Part shown: positions 39,187 through 47,576 of the stretch, one piece after another
How the letters are laid out: every line of letters begins with the position of its first letter
How positions within the stretch are numbered: the first letter of the stretch is position 1
Source of the DNA: Shewanella mangrovisoli
GTDB taxonomy: Bacteria; Pseudomonadota; Gammaproteobacteria; Enterobacterales; Shewanellaceae
Length of the DNA: 64,000 nucleotides
Reading direction: 5' to 3'
Assembly (NCBI RefSeq): GCF_019457635.1
Contig: NZ_CP080412.1
Coordinates: 1,240,001 to 1,304,000, forward strand
The notes under the pieces: generated by a model
What the model saw: only the letters and a program-made list of their open reading frames with translations
Told to the model about the DNA's origin: nothing
The model's database searches: none
Position numbers and translations under genes: made by a program

Positions 39187-40545
39187 TTAGAACAGCAGGT
39201 GAGCCACGCCGGCAATCACTGGCAGAGTTACTAAGGTACGCAGTACGAACACGACGAATAGCTCAACAAAATTCACTGGGATCTTACTGCCAATCAGCAG
39301 TGCGCCCACTTCGCTCATGTAAATCAGCTGGGTTACGGATAAGGCGGTAATCACAAAGCGGGTCATATCCGATTCGATAGAGCTGGCTAAAATCGACGGA
39401 ATGAACATATCGGCAAAGCCCACAACTATGGTTTTAGAGGCTTCGGTGGCTTCTGGGATATGCAGCAGTTCCAGTAACGGAATAAACGGCATACCTAAGT
39501 AATTGAAGATAGGCGTATGCTCAGCGATGATAAGCGCCGTGGTACCAATGGCCATTACCACTGGGATAATGCCAAATACCATATCGATAACGTTTTTAAC
39601 GCCTTCATTTAAAACGGCTTTCACACCACCAGCACTGGCAGCTTTCTCGAGTGCTTTATCAAAGCCCCAAGAGAGTGCGCCGTGTCCAGCGGGGATCATC
39701 TCATCATCGGGTTGACGTGGCGTATCGTCGATATAGTTATCTTTTTTCCACGAGAGTGGTGGTAGCTTAGGCACAATTACGGCCGCCGCAAAACCCGCTA
39801 AACATACGGTCAGGTAGAAGGGGACAAACATTTGTTCCAACTTCACCTGAGAGATCACTACTAAGCTGAAGGTAATTGACACCGCTGAGAAGGTGGTACC
39901 GATAACCGCGGCTTCCCTTTGGGTGTAAAAACGCGCTTCGTATTGCTTACTGGTCAGCAAAATCCCAACACTACCATCACCTAACCAAGAGGCCATACAG
40001 TCGATGGCGCTGCGACCTGGCAGGTTAAACACGGGGCGCATTACCTTGGTCAGCAGGGTGCCAAATAGCTCTAATAGACCGAAGTTTAACAGCAGTGGCA
40101 GTAACATACCGGCGAAGATAAACACCGAGAAGAGTACGGGTAACAGGTCGTTCAGTACTAAGGCGCCAGTGCTTGAAGAGTTAATGGCTTCGGGGCCAAT
40201 GCCAAAGTAGGTCAGCACGATAAAGACGGCGCCGACGACGCGCGTCGCAAGCCAGAGCGGGCTGATGTTGAGTAAACCATTGAGAAAGTGATTGTTCAGC
40301 ACAAACTTAGGTTTGAGTAACTTAGTCAACACAGAGGCCAAGGCCATGGCGACAACAATCACAGTCACGATTAAGGTTAATACATCGCTTAACACGCTTT
40401 GCAGTGCTTTAGAGATGATTGCGATGGGAATAGTAATCGCATCGTTGTAGCTGATAGGGGTCATAAACAGCAGCAGACCGATCAGCGAAGGGACGATAAA
40501 GGTGAGTATCGTCTTAATGTTGCGGTTTTTATGTTCAGTAGCCAA
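39187..40545 (-). CDS. YjiH-family membrane protein (nucleoside-recognition/gate domain)
   Basis: About 452 aa with roughly ten hydrophobic segments and gate-domain stretches LPGRSAIDCMASWLGDG near residue 185 and GFADMFIPSILASSIES near 385. YjiH proteins are predicted transporters of unknown substrate. The start is taken as TTG 40545 (MATEHKNRN), since AAGGTG lies 7 bases before it; a longer frame from GTG 40575 has no ribosome site. It ends in a strong terminator. A 705-bp gene-free gap separates it from the next gene. Confidence 0.78.
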   Translation of the reverse strand: MATEHKNRNIKTILTFIVPSLIGLLLFMTPISYNDAITIPIAIISKALQSVLSDVLTLIVTVIVVAMALASVLTKLLKPKFVLNNHFLNGLLNISPLWLATRVVGAVFIVLTYFGIGPEAINSSSTGALVLNDLLPVLFSVFIFAGMLLPLLLNFGLLELFGTLLTKVMRPVFNLPGRSAIDCMASWLGDGSVGILLTSKQYEARFYTQREAAVIGTTFSAVSITFSLVVISQVKLEQMFVPFYLTVCLAGFAAAVIVPKLPPLSWKKDNYIDDTPRQPDDEMIPAGHGALSWGFDKALEKAASAGGVKAVLNEGVKNVIDMVFGIIPVVMAIGTTALIIAEHTPIFNYLGMPFIPLLELLHIPEATEASKTIVVGFADMFIPSILASSIESDMTRFVITALSVTQLIYMSEVGALLIGSKIPVNFVELFVVFVLRTLVTLPVIAGVAHLLF

Positions 40546-40575
40546 TGGTGTACACCTTAAAAGTACGAGTCGCAC

Positions 40576-41250
40576 AAATAAACTTGAACAAATTGCCCCT
40601 CAAAGCCGCATGTTAGGCGGATGTTAGGTGCATTTTCATTCAACTCAAAATCGAGAAGGGGGAAGATTACTCGCTTAGCGGCGCTATGTAAAACGATTCG
40701 GAAATTTGTTTGAGATAAGCAGCAAAATAGCATAGTTATTTGGGCCGTTTCTGCATGCTTATCTTGGCGGGCGCTTAACGTAATCTAGATGTTTTTATAA
40801 CTAAATCATGCAATTAAACATTGTTGTTGCAGCGGATTTATCGAGTTGTTTTATTCTTGGTGTTGTTAGCGGCGATGGGGGGATTTTGTACAAAATTTTC
40901 CCTTAGATTCTTCGAATATTCCGCTTTTGCGGTTTATTTATCCGTTAATGGCAATGGTGTTCTGGTCGCTCACCATACAATGTGAAGCAGTTAACGCGAA
41001 TTGTAACCGCGACGTTATCGCCGATAATAATCTCAGTGTTGCTGAATGTGTTGTGCATTTTTATGCGGTTTTGAGTCGGTATTTGCATATTTTAAATTGA
41101 ATATTGACTAATGGCGGGCGCTGCGCGCGAGTGACTAAATAAGCGTAAATAGTGGTGAAATAAAATATTTCTCCTAAAGAGGATGAACGCCGCTTTAATT
41201 CTTTTCAATTCCATGTAAGTTAGTACTACTTTTGTTTAGCTAAATTATCC
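40576..41250. other. Gene-free gap of about 675 bp
   Basis: Upstream of both the YjiH-family gene and the DUF998 gene. It is AT-rich with long T and A runs. A 50-codon open frame at 40948-41100 has no ribosome site and was not called. No operator or RNA structure was recognised. Confidence 0.6.
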
Positions 41251-41958
41251 ATGACTGTTACAAAAATGAATGTCGCGACAAGAGGTTTTTCGCTCGCCAC
41301 TAAGTTTGGTTTTATTGGTATTTTTGGATTATTGCTCGGGATAGGCGTGGCGGTGTTAGGCTTCGATCAGACCGAGACTCGAGCCTTCAACTTTTTGAAT
41401 CATACCTTGAGTGAATTGGGGACCTATGGGCATTCCGCTCTTGCTGTGGTGCTCAATGGCGGCTTGTTTTTTGGCAGTTTAAGCATTGTGTTTTATTGCC
41501 TTTCATCCTTGCAAACCGTAAGTGGTTTTTGGGGCTATCCTTTTTACTGCGCGCTGGCGCTGACGTTTTTAGCCTTGGCCTGCGTGGGATTGTTTCCGGT
41601 CAATGTGTATCACCTGCATATCCTCGCCCTGAAATGGTTTTTCTACTTCGGCAGTTCGAGTGCCATCTGTTATCTGCTGTGGGCTGGCCTTAATTCACAA
41701 AGGCGACAACCTTGGACGCTATTGTTAGCGCTGGTGGTATTGCTGAGCATGATGACCTTTCTCTACGCCCCCCTATTAGAGCTGGGCTTAACCGAGGGGG
41801 ACAGGCCTTTCTATCAAGAAATGGTGTTGCAATTGCCTAGGCCCGATTTATGGTGGCCAGCATTGCTGGAGTGGATTGCGCTTGGGAGTTTATTCAGTTG
41901 GACGGCGGCGCTACTGCTCACCACACAATCACTCACTCAGGAGCCAGCTCCCGAGTGA
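41251..41958 (+). CDS. DUF998 family membrane protein
   Basis: 235 aa with six or seven hydrophobic segments. The family-like run FNFLNHTLSELGTYG lies near residue 47, then ALAVVLNGGLFFG. DUF998 proteins are small integral membrane proteins without an assigned role. The start may be ATG 41251 or the ATG at 41266; no strong ribosome site favours either. It stands alone and converges on ubiV, with a hairpin between them. Confidence 0.75.
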   Translation: MTVTKMNVATRGFSLATKFGFIGIFGLLLGIGVAVLGFDQTETRAFNFLNHTLSELGTYGHSALAVVLNGGLFFGSLSIVFYCLSSLQTVSGFWGYPFYCALALTFLALACVGLFPVNVYHLHILALKWFFYFGSSSAICYLLWAGLNSQRRQPWTLLLALVVLLSMMTFLYAPLLELGLTEGDRPFYQEMVLQLPRPDLWWPALLEWIALGSLFSWTAALLLTTQSLTQEPAPE

Positions 41959-41962
41959 GTGA

Positions 41963-41995
41963 TTAAGCTGATAGCCCATAAAGATATCAGCTTAA
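41963..41995. terminator. Hairpin between DUF998 gene and ubiV
   Basis: TTAAGCTGATA / TATCAGCTTAA with an 11-base loop, perfect 11-base arms. The right arm contains the stop and last two codons of minus-strand ubiV. No T run, so weak as a classic terminator. Confidence 0.5.
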
Positions 41996-42856
41996 GGATT
42001 TCAGTCCCGCCTCGCCAAACCAATAACCGTTACAGTGCTCATCGCTGCGAGGAAACTGAGCATCCGTTGCCCCAGTCTTTAACGCCTCGACCAGCGCATC
42101 GGCCTTACTGATACAGGCTAAGCTGCTGGGTGAAACCCGAAATACATCGACGCCCATCTCTATCATTTCATTGAGTTCGCTGCGCAAATCGACACAGTTG
42201 GCCGACTGGGTTTGGATGCCGTTCAACCTGAGCAAGGGCTGCGCCTCTTGCGTCTGCGCCAGTAAGCCCTTGCTGTATTGGCGGCAAACGGTTTCGCAGC
42301 TGTCCTTCGACAAGTGTTGATGCCTAGCGGTAAAGCATCGCGCCGAGTGGGCGAGTGGCAAGTAGCCATGACCGAGCACTTCGACTTCGAATGCGGGCTT
42401 GTTCTCTATCACTTGGCTAAGCCAAGTCTTCGACAGTTCTACTGGCATCACAAAGCGCTGCATGCCGAAACGCTGCAAAATATCTAAACTGGCTCGGTTG
42501 TAGTTGTTGATGCTGGCGCCGCAGACAAAGGGCAGCTTGTGCTCCTTGGCGAGATACACGGCCGCCATGTCGTTGGCCTCAATGCTAAATTCGCCATTGT
42601 CGACTTGACGTTTCAGCTCTGTGTATTCAGAGGGCGCTTCGATAAGGGCGAGCGTTGACAGCATCACCTCTTTACCCGCAGATTTAAGCATTTTCGCCAG
42701 TTCGAGATAGTCGCCAAACTTGAGTTCGCGTCGACGGCTACAAACGGCTTCACCCACATAAACTAACGGGATCTGACTAGTGGCCACCTGCTGGTAAAAG
42801 TCGATGACCTGCTGTTTTTCCCAGCAATAGAGCAGTGGGCCGAGGGAAATTTTCAT
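41987..42856 (-). CDS. ubiV: UbiV, oxygen-independent ubiquinone hydroxylation (U32 family)
   Basis: About 289 aa, starting MKISLGPLLYCWEKQQ as UbiV/YhbV does; an upstream ATG at 42901 would overlap ubiU. Cysteines in VGEAVCSRRREL and in CFTARHQHLSKDSCETVC correspond to the iron-sulphur site of the family. With UbiU it forms the anaerobic hydroxylation complex for ubiquinone synthesis, together with UbiT. GAAGAAGAA lies before the ATG. It is 31 bp after ubiU, on the same strand. Confidence 0.93.
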   Translation of the reverse strand: MKISLGPLLYCWEKQQVIDFYQQVATSQIPLVYVGEAVCSRRRELKFGDYLELAKMLKSAGKEVMLSTLALIEAPSEYTELKRQVDNGEFSIEANDMAAVYLAKEHKLPFVCGASINNYNRASLDILQRFGMQRFVMPVELSKTWLSQVIENKPAFEVEVLGHGYLPLAHSARCFTARHQHLSKDSCETVCRQYSKGLLAQTQEAQPLLRLNGIQTQSANCVDLRSELNEMIEMGVDVFRVSPSSLACISKADALVEALKTGATDAQFPRSDEHCNGYWFGEAGLKSLS

Positions 42857-42887
42857 AATCGTTTCTTCTTCGTGGTTATCGCTAGGG

Positions 42888-43889
42888 CTATTGCCAGTCA
42901 CGCTCGTAGGCGCCTAAGGTGGTAATTTGTCCTTCGGAGACTTTCGCGAGGGCTTGCTCCCAATGGGCCTGCGTCTGGAATTTATCTGGATGATTAAGAT
43001 AAGTATCAATCGCTTGACGCCAAACTTTAGTCACTTGCTCTACATAGGCAGGGCTGCGCTGCCGCCCCTCAATCTTAAGTGACACTATGCCCGCCTTGGC
43101 AAGCTCTGGCAGCAAACTAAGGGTATTTAAGCTGGTGGGGGACTCGAGCAGATATTGCGGTTTATCATCGTCTTGGGTGAGATAACGGCCCTTACAGACG
43201 ACTGGGTAGCCCATTTGCTCATCGAGCCCTGACTTATCAATTAAGACCTCGTTGAGGCGGGTCAGCCTGTCTTGGCCCTGTTCCTGCCAGCGCACATGTT
43301 TCGCCGGAGAGCAAGAGCCGCCCGTGTTTGGCGATTGGCCAGTAACATAGGAGGATAAGTGGCAGCGGCCTTCGGCCATGATGCACAGACTACCAAAGGC
43401 AAAGACCTCTAAATCGACTGGGCTGACCTTAGCTAAATCGCGCACTTGTTTCATCGACAGCACTCTGGGTAACACCACCCGCGCGATATTAAAAGCCTCT
43501 TTATAAAAGCTCAGTGCGCCCAAGTTGGTGGCGCTGGCCTGTACCGATAAATGCAGCGGAATATGTGGATATTGTCTGTGGGCATAGTCGAGCAGTGACA
43601 GATCGGCGACGATTAAGGCATCGACGCCAATGCTGGCCGCCAAGTCGATAGCTTGATACCAGCGGTGTTCCTCATTCGGCTTAGGAAAGGTATTTAAGGT
43701 GAGGAAGATTTTCTTGCCCCGCTGATGGGTCAGCTCGGCGGCTTCCTGTAATTTTGTGGGGGTGAAGTTTAAGCCCGCGAATGAACGTGCATTGGTATCA
43801 TCCTTTAACCCAAGGTAGACAGCATCGGCTCCGGCCTGCAGCGCTGACTTTAGCGAGGCTAGGTTTCCTGCTGGACACAACAACTCCAT
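42888..43889 (-). CDS. ubiU: UbiU, oxygen-independent ubiquinone hydroxylation (U32 family)
   Basis: 333 aa, U32 peptidase-like fold. MELLCPAGNLASLKSALQAG at the N-terminus, LHLSVQASATNLGALSFY, then the cysteine cluster LCIMAEGRCHLSSYVTG with SCSPAKHV, and SLKIEGRQRSPAYVEQ near the C-terminus. This is the UbiU/YhbU form. UbiU and UbiV share a heterodimer with 4Fe-4S clusters in E. coli and act without oxygen, which suits a facultative anaerobe with a TMAO pathway. It is divergent from ubiT, 138 bp away. Confidence 0.95.
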   Translation of the reverse strand: MELLCPAGNLASLKSALQAGADAVYLGLKDDTNARSFAGLNFTPTKLQEAAELTHQRGKKIFLTLNTFPKPNEEHRWYQAIDLAASIGVDALIVADLSLLDYAHRQYPHIPLHLSVQASATNLGALSFYKEAFNIARVVLPRVLSMKQVRDLAKVSPVDLEVFAFGSLCIMAEGRCHLSSYVTGQSPNTGGSCSPAKHVRWQEQGQDRLTRLNEVLIDKSGLDEQMGYPVVCKGRYLTQDDDKPQYLLESPTSLNTLSLLPELAKAGIVSLKIEGRQRSPAYVEQVTKVWRQAIDTYLNHPDKFQTQAHWEQALAKVSEGQITTLGAYERDWQ

Positions 43890-44027
43890 AATGGTGCTCC
43901 CGATAAAATAACAGGGGCAGAGTGTAGGGAAGATTGATTGGCGGTGAATTGATTTAAAACAGGTTTAAGATCATAAAATCTCGGTAAACTGGGAGATATA
44001 GTGTTTTTTATCCTTAGGTAACTGATT

Positions 44028-44564
44028 ATGTCCGCTGTTTTTTCAGCAAACCTCGCAAAACAACTGCTTGAACTCACCCCAAAGCTGATCCGCTTGCCAC
44101 TCTCCAAAGTGCCCTTTAGCCTCAAGGCCAAGGTGCTTAGCCAACTCCTAACGCAGCTGCTGGCGCCGCAGGCCGAAGACGGCGAGTTAGCATTCTTGGC
44201 GGGTAAGTGGGTTGCGATTCGAGTCGAAGATTTAAATCTGTTTTTTGAAGTGAGTTTCGATGGTCGCTGGCAGGTGCGTGAGCTGACCGATGCCCAGGTC
44301 AGCTTTAGTGCCAATTCCGCCGAGCTATTATTGGTCGCTGCGGCAAAAGAAGACCCTGATACGCTGTTTTTCCAACGTAAACTGAGCATCGAAGGCGATA
44401 CCGAGCTAGGGCTTGAAGTGAAAAATCTGCTGCTGAGTATCGAATTTGCCAGCCTGCCGACACCCATTCGATTAAGCATTGAAAAGCTGGCCGACGCCAT
44501 TGTGCGTTTGCAGCTTGAGGCAAAACCGACGGTGATTTTGGCTAAATCCCCAAGTTTGAGTTAA
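44028..44564 (+). CDS. ubiT: UbiT, SCP2-domain accessory factor for anaerobic ubiquinone synthesis
   Basis: 178 aa (E. coli UbiT/YhbT 174 aa). An N-terminal helix (KQLLELTPKLIRLPLSKVPF) leads into an SCP2-like lipid-binding domain (about 45-165) ending in LSIEKLADAIVRLQLE. It lies divergent from ubiU, as in E. coli. Binds lipid intermediates of ubiquinone synthesis by family. A weak TAGGTAAC precedes the ATG. A terminator shared with the ferredoxin gene follows. Confidence 0.92.
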   Translation: MSAVFSANLAKQLLELTPKLIRLPLSKVPFSLKAKVLSQLLTQLLAPQAEDGELAFLAGKWVAIRVEDLNLFFEVSFDGRWQVRELTDAQVSFSANSAELLLVAAAKEDPDTLFFQRKLSIEGDTELGLEVKNLLLSIEFASLPTPIRLSIEKLADAIVRLQLEAKPTVILAKSPSLS

Positions 44565-44593
44565 TGCGAACTTGGCTGTAACCAACCGATAAA

Positions 44594-44623
44594 TAAAAGC
44601 CCCGCTGACATTGTGGGGCTTTT
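44594..44623. terminator. Bidirectional terminator after ubiT
   Basis: AAAAGCCCC / GGGGCTTTT around an 11-base loop, with T-rich flank; between convergent ubiT and the ferredoxin gene. Confidence 0.85.
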
Positions 44624-44649
44624 ATTTAGCTTGGACGGGCGATGCTCAC

Positions 44650-44901
44650 TCAAATTTTTTGCGTGAGTATGGCGAATTTTACCAACAGCTCGTCGTGGGA
44701 CTCGACGCGGTTTGGGTCGGGGTCAATACAGTCAATCGGACAGACGGAGACGCAGGTCGGCTTATCGTAATGGCCTACGCATTCGGTGCAGCGGTCTGGG
44801 TCGATTTCATAGATTTCTTCCCCCATGGTGATGGCCTGATTCGGACATTCAGGTTCACACATGTCGCAATTGATGCAGCTGTCGTCGATCAGTAATGCCA
44901 T
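44650..44901 (-). CDS. yfhL: YfhL-type 2[4Fe-4S] ferredoxin
   Basis: 83 aa. Two cluster motifs, CINCDMCEPECP near residues 9-20 and CTECVGHYDKPTC with CP further on, in which the second has the longer spacing typical of the YfhL/Alvin group. It starts 3 bp after the trhP stop, so it is co-transcribed. The pairing with trhP suggests electron or cluster supply to the tRNA hydroxylase; that link is inference from position. Confidence 0.92.
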   Translation of the reverse strand: MALLIDDSCINCDMCEPECPNQAITMGEEIYEIDPDRCTECVGHYDKPTCVSVCPIDCIDPDPNRVESHDELLVKFAILTQKI

Positions 44902-44904
44902 GCC

Positions 44905-46269
44905 TTAGCCTGCTTCGTGTGGGTTGCGGGTATCCTGACCTTGGGGCAGGTTACGCAGTAAAATGCCGTGGTTCAGATCAACCTCTTTCGGCACGGGCAA
45001 GTAAACGGTATGGCCCGAACCTAATCCCGCCTCAACCGATTCGGCTTTGCGGTTCTCGAGTTGTTCGATGGTGAGGCTGATATTGCCCTGTGGCGTCATT
45101 AATTCAACGCTATCGCCGACAGAGAATTTGTTCTTCACTTCGATTTCGGCAAGGCCAGCCAGATTACGTTTACCGGTTAATTCACCCACAAATTGTTGGG
45201 TGTCGCTGACCGAGTAGCCATAGTCGTAGTTTTGATATTCATCATGTACGTGGCGACGTAAGAAACCTTCGGTGTAGCCGCGGTGCGCTAAGCCTTCGAG
45301 TTGGTTCATCAAGCTGCGATCGAAGCTCTTGCCTGAGGCGGCATCGTCGATGGCCTGACGGTATAGCTGGGCGGTACGGGCCACATAGTAGAACGACTTA
45401 GTACGGCCTTCGATCTTCAGCGAGTCGATGCCCATTTTTGCCAAACGCTCAACGTGTTGGATTGCGCGCAGATCCTTAGAGTTCATGATATAAGTGCCAT
45501 GCTCATCTTCAAACGCTGGCATATATTCGCCGGGACGATTGGCTTCTTGCAGCAGGAAGATTTGGTCGGTCGCAGGACCCGCGCCTAAGGTCGGCGTTTC
45601 GATTTGCACCGCATTGGGGGTGGCAATGATATCGCCCGAGTCAGTTTGCTGCGCTTCGTGCACATCGTATTTCCAGCGGCAGGCGTTAGTGCAAGTACCT
45701 TGGTTTGGATCGCGCTTATTGATATAACCCGACAGCAAACAACGACCCGAGTAGGCCATACACAGGGCGCCGTGAACAAATACTTCTAACTCGATATCGG
45801 GGCAACGCTGACGGATTTCTTCGATTTCATCTAAGGACAATTCACGGGATAAAATCACCCGTTTAATGCCTTGGGTCTGCCAGAATTTGACCGATGCCCA
45901 GTTAATGGCGTTGGCTTGCACCGATAAATGCACCACCTGTTCAGGGAAGGCCTCACGCACCATCATGATAAGGCCTGGGTCTGACATGATCAGCGCATCG
46001 GGCTTCATCGCCACCACAGGCTCCATATCTTTGATATAGGTTTTGAGCTTAGCGTTGTGGGGAGCAATGTTACTCACCACATAAAGCTTTTTACCCAGCG
46101 CATGGGCTTCTTCGATACCTGTGGCGAGGTTTTCCATTTTAAAGTCGTTATTACGAACCCTTAGGCTGTATCTCGGCTGGCCGGCATACACGGCATCTGC
46201 ACCATAGGCAAAAGCGTAACGCATGTTTTTCAGCGTCCCAGCGGGAGATAACAACTCAGGTTTAAACAT
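44905..46269 (-). CDS. trhP: tRNA 5-hydroxyuridine synthesis protein TrhP (U32 family)
   Basis: 454 aa, very like E. coli YegQ/TrhP (453 aa). MFKPELLSPAGTLKNMRYAF at the N-terminus, VHLSVQANAINWASVKFWQ, FVHGALCMAYSGRCLLSGY with TCTNACRW, and SLKIEGRTKSFYYVARTAQ. TrhP takes part in hydroxylation of U34 in some tRNAs, using prephenate, independent of oxygen. Its four conserved cysteines are present. It is followed at once by the ferredoxin gene. A third U32-family protein in this window after UbiU and UbiV. Confidence 0.94.
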   Translation of the reverse strand: MFKPELLSPAGTLKNMRYAFAYGADAVYAGQPRYSLRVRNNDFKMENLATGIEEAHALGKKLYVVSNIAPHNAKLKTYIKDMEPVVAMKPDALIMSDPGLIMMVREAFPEQVVHLSVQANAINWASVKFWQTQGIKRVILSRELSLDEIEEIRQRCPDIELEVFVHGALCMAYSGRCLLSGYINKRDPNQGTCTNACRWKYDVHEAQQTDSGDIIATPNAVQIETPTLGAGPATDQIFLLQEANRPGEYMPAFEDEHGTYIMNSKDLRAIQHVERLAKMGIDSLKIEGRTKSFYYVARTAQLYRQAIDDAASGKSFDRSLMNQLEGLAHRGYTEGFLRRHVHDEYQNYDYGYSVSDTQQFVGELTGKRNLAGLAEIEVKNKFSVGDSVELMTPQGNISLTIEQLENRKAESVEAGLGSGHTVYLPVPKEVDLNHGILLRNLPQGQDTRNPHEAG

Positions 46270-46406
46270 AATGACTCTCGAATTGGTTGGTAGATAGAGG
46301 CGCAGTGCGCGGGGGCGGCATTTTACACAATCAAAGTAGGGTTATGCAAATCACCTCGTCTAAGATTAGGTATAGTTCGCATTTTACGAATATACCTAGA
46401 AGCCTT

Positions 46407-46505
46407 ATGATGGCGCAGGTTCTTACCTCGGGGTTTATAGTTTGTTTATGCTATCTAACCGGATTTATTTTGATGGTTTTTAGTCGACTATGGCTTAAGC
46501 GTTAA
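46407..46505 (+). CDS. Possible small membrane protein (32 aa)
   Basis: A short frame MMAQVLTSGFIVCLCYLTGF then ILMVFSRLWLKR: one hydrophobic helix with a basic C-terminal end, which suits a single-pass small membrane protein. AGAAG lies just upstream. It sits in the 384-bp gap between trhP and the HDOD gene, and a TATAGT lies at 46371-46376. Weak support; could be chance. No family recognised. Confidence 0.3.
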   Translation: MMAQVLTSGFIVCLCYLTGFILMVFSRLWLKR

Positions 46506-46653
46506 AGCAATAAGTTGGCGCGCTTTAGATGAAATTGATAACAGTGTCATACAAATAATTAACGTCTGTTGCTTTTTTCTGCCCATCAAATGATAGCCAA
46601 CTGATATACTCCAACTATTGAAGATTTATGTTTGCAGATTGATGGGAGCGAAG

Positions 46654-47493
46654 ATGTCTACTGAACATCTACTGTTAGTCGGATTACTCAAAAAATTAAA
46701 AGATGATGCCTTAGTGTTGCCAACCCTGCCCGAAGTGGCCATGCGAGTGCAGGAAGTGGTGAGTCGCTCCGATGCGAGCCTAAAGCAAGTGGGTGAAGTG
46801 ATAGGTCAAGACGCCGCAATCTCGGCGCGTATCATTAAAGTGGCCAACAGTGCCTTATATAGTCGTGGTATTCCCGCCGAGAGTATTAGTAGTGCCGTGT
46901 CTCGAATTGGCCTCATCCAAATAAAGAGTATTGCGACCTCTGTTGCCATGGAGCAGCTATTTATTTCCACCAATGAAATGGTGTGGGAAGTGATGGATGA
47001 AGTGTGGCGCACTTCTATCGATGTGACAGCCGCGGCCTGCGCTATGTTGCAGATGTACAATAAGCGTCGTCCCGGTCAGCTCAATTTAGATACGCTGACA
47101 TTGGCGGGATTAGTCCATAATATCGGTGCGTTACCAGTTTTGACCGAAGCCGAAGCCCATCCTGAGTTATTCACCAGTATTGATCAATTGCGCTCCTTAG
47201 TTCGTAAAATGCAGGGCCCACTGGGGCGCGCGGTATTGAAGAGTTGGGATTTTGCGCCAGAGGTGATGGAAGTGGTTGAGCGTTGGGCGGATTTACCTTA
47301 TCTGCCAGACCATGTGACCTACTTAGACTTTATCCGTGCCGCTGCTTTCTACACTGGTGAGCTCCGTGCCGGTGCCGATTTCGAGCAACGGATGGACGTC
47401 TTTGTTGGTCGTGGATTACCCGTCTCGGCAAATGATTTAGCTAGTGATGAATTTATGGATAAATTCCATTCAATCAAAGAAAGTTACCAGTAG
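46654..47493 (+). CDS. HDOD-domain signalling protein
   Basis: About 279 aa. The HDOD domain (about 15-210) shows LPTLPEVAMRVQEVVS, IGQDAAISARIIKVANSALY and AVSRIGLIQIKSIATS, then a degenerate HD (GLVHNIGALPVL). HDOD proteins lack hydrolase activity and act as scaffolds in signalling, motility and biofilm control. ATG 46654 is chosen for its GGGAG ribosome site; an in-frame TTG at 46618 lies upstream. It is 83 bp before a GGDEF-EAL gene in the same direction. Confidence 0.9.
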   Translation: MSTEHLLLVGLLKKLKDDALVLPTLPEVAMRVQEVVSRSDASLKQVGEVIGQDAAISARIIKVANSALYSRGIPAESISSAVSRIGLIQIKSIATSVAMEQLFISTNEMVWEVMDEVWRTSIDVTAAACAMLQMYNKRRPGQLNLDTLTLAGLVHNIGALPVLTEAEAHPELFTSIDQLRSLVRKMQGPLGRAVLKSWDFAPEVMEVVERWADLPYLPDHVTYLDFIRAAAFYTGELRAGADFEQRMDVFVGRGLPVSANDLASDEFMDKFHSIKESYQ

Positions 47494-47576
47494 TCGTCAG
47501 GCCTAGAGGGAACCCCTGCAGCCCGATTTAGGGGCGGTGGGTTAATAAGCTTACGTGGTAAGATTGAGGCCTGAAT

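Noticed and set aside
40948..41100. 50-codon open frame in the long gap before the DUF998 gene
   Set aside because: No ribosome site and no protein-like pattern; best taken as chance.
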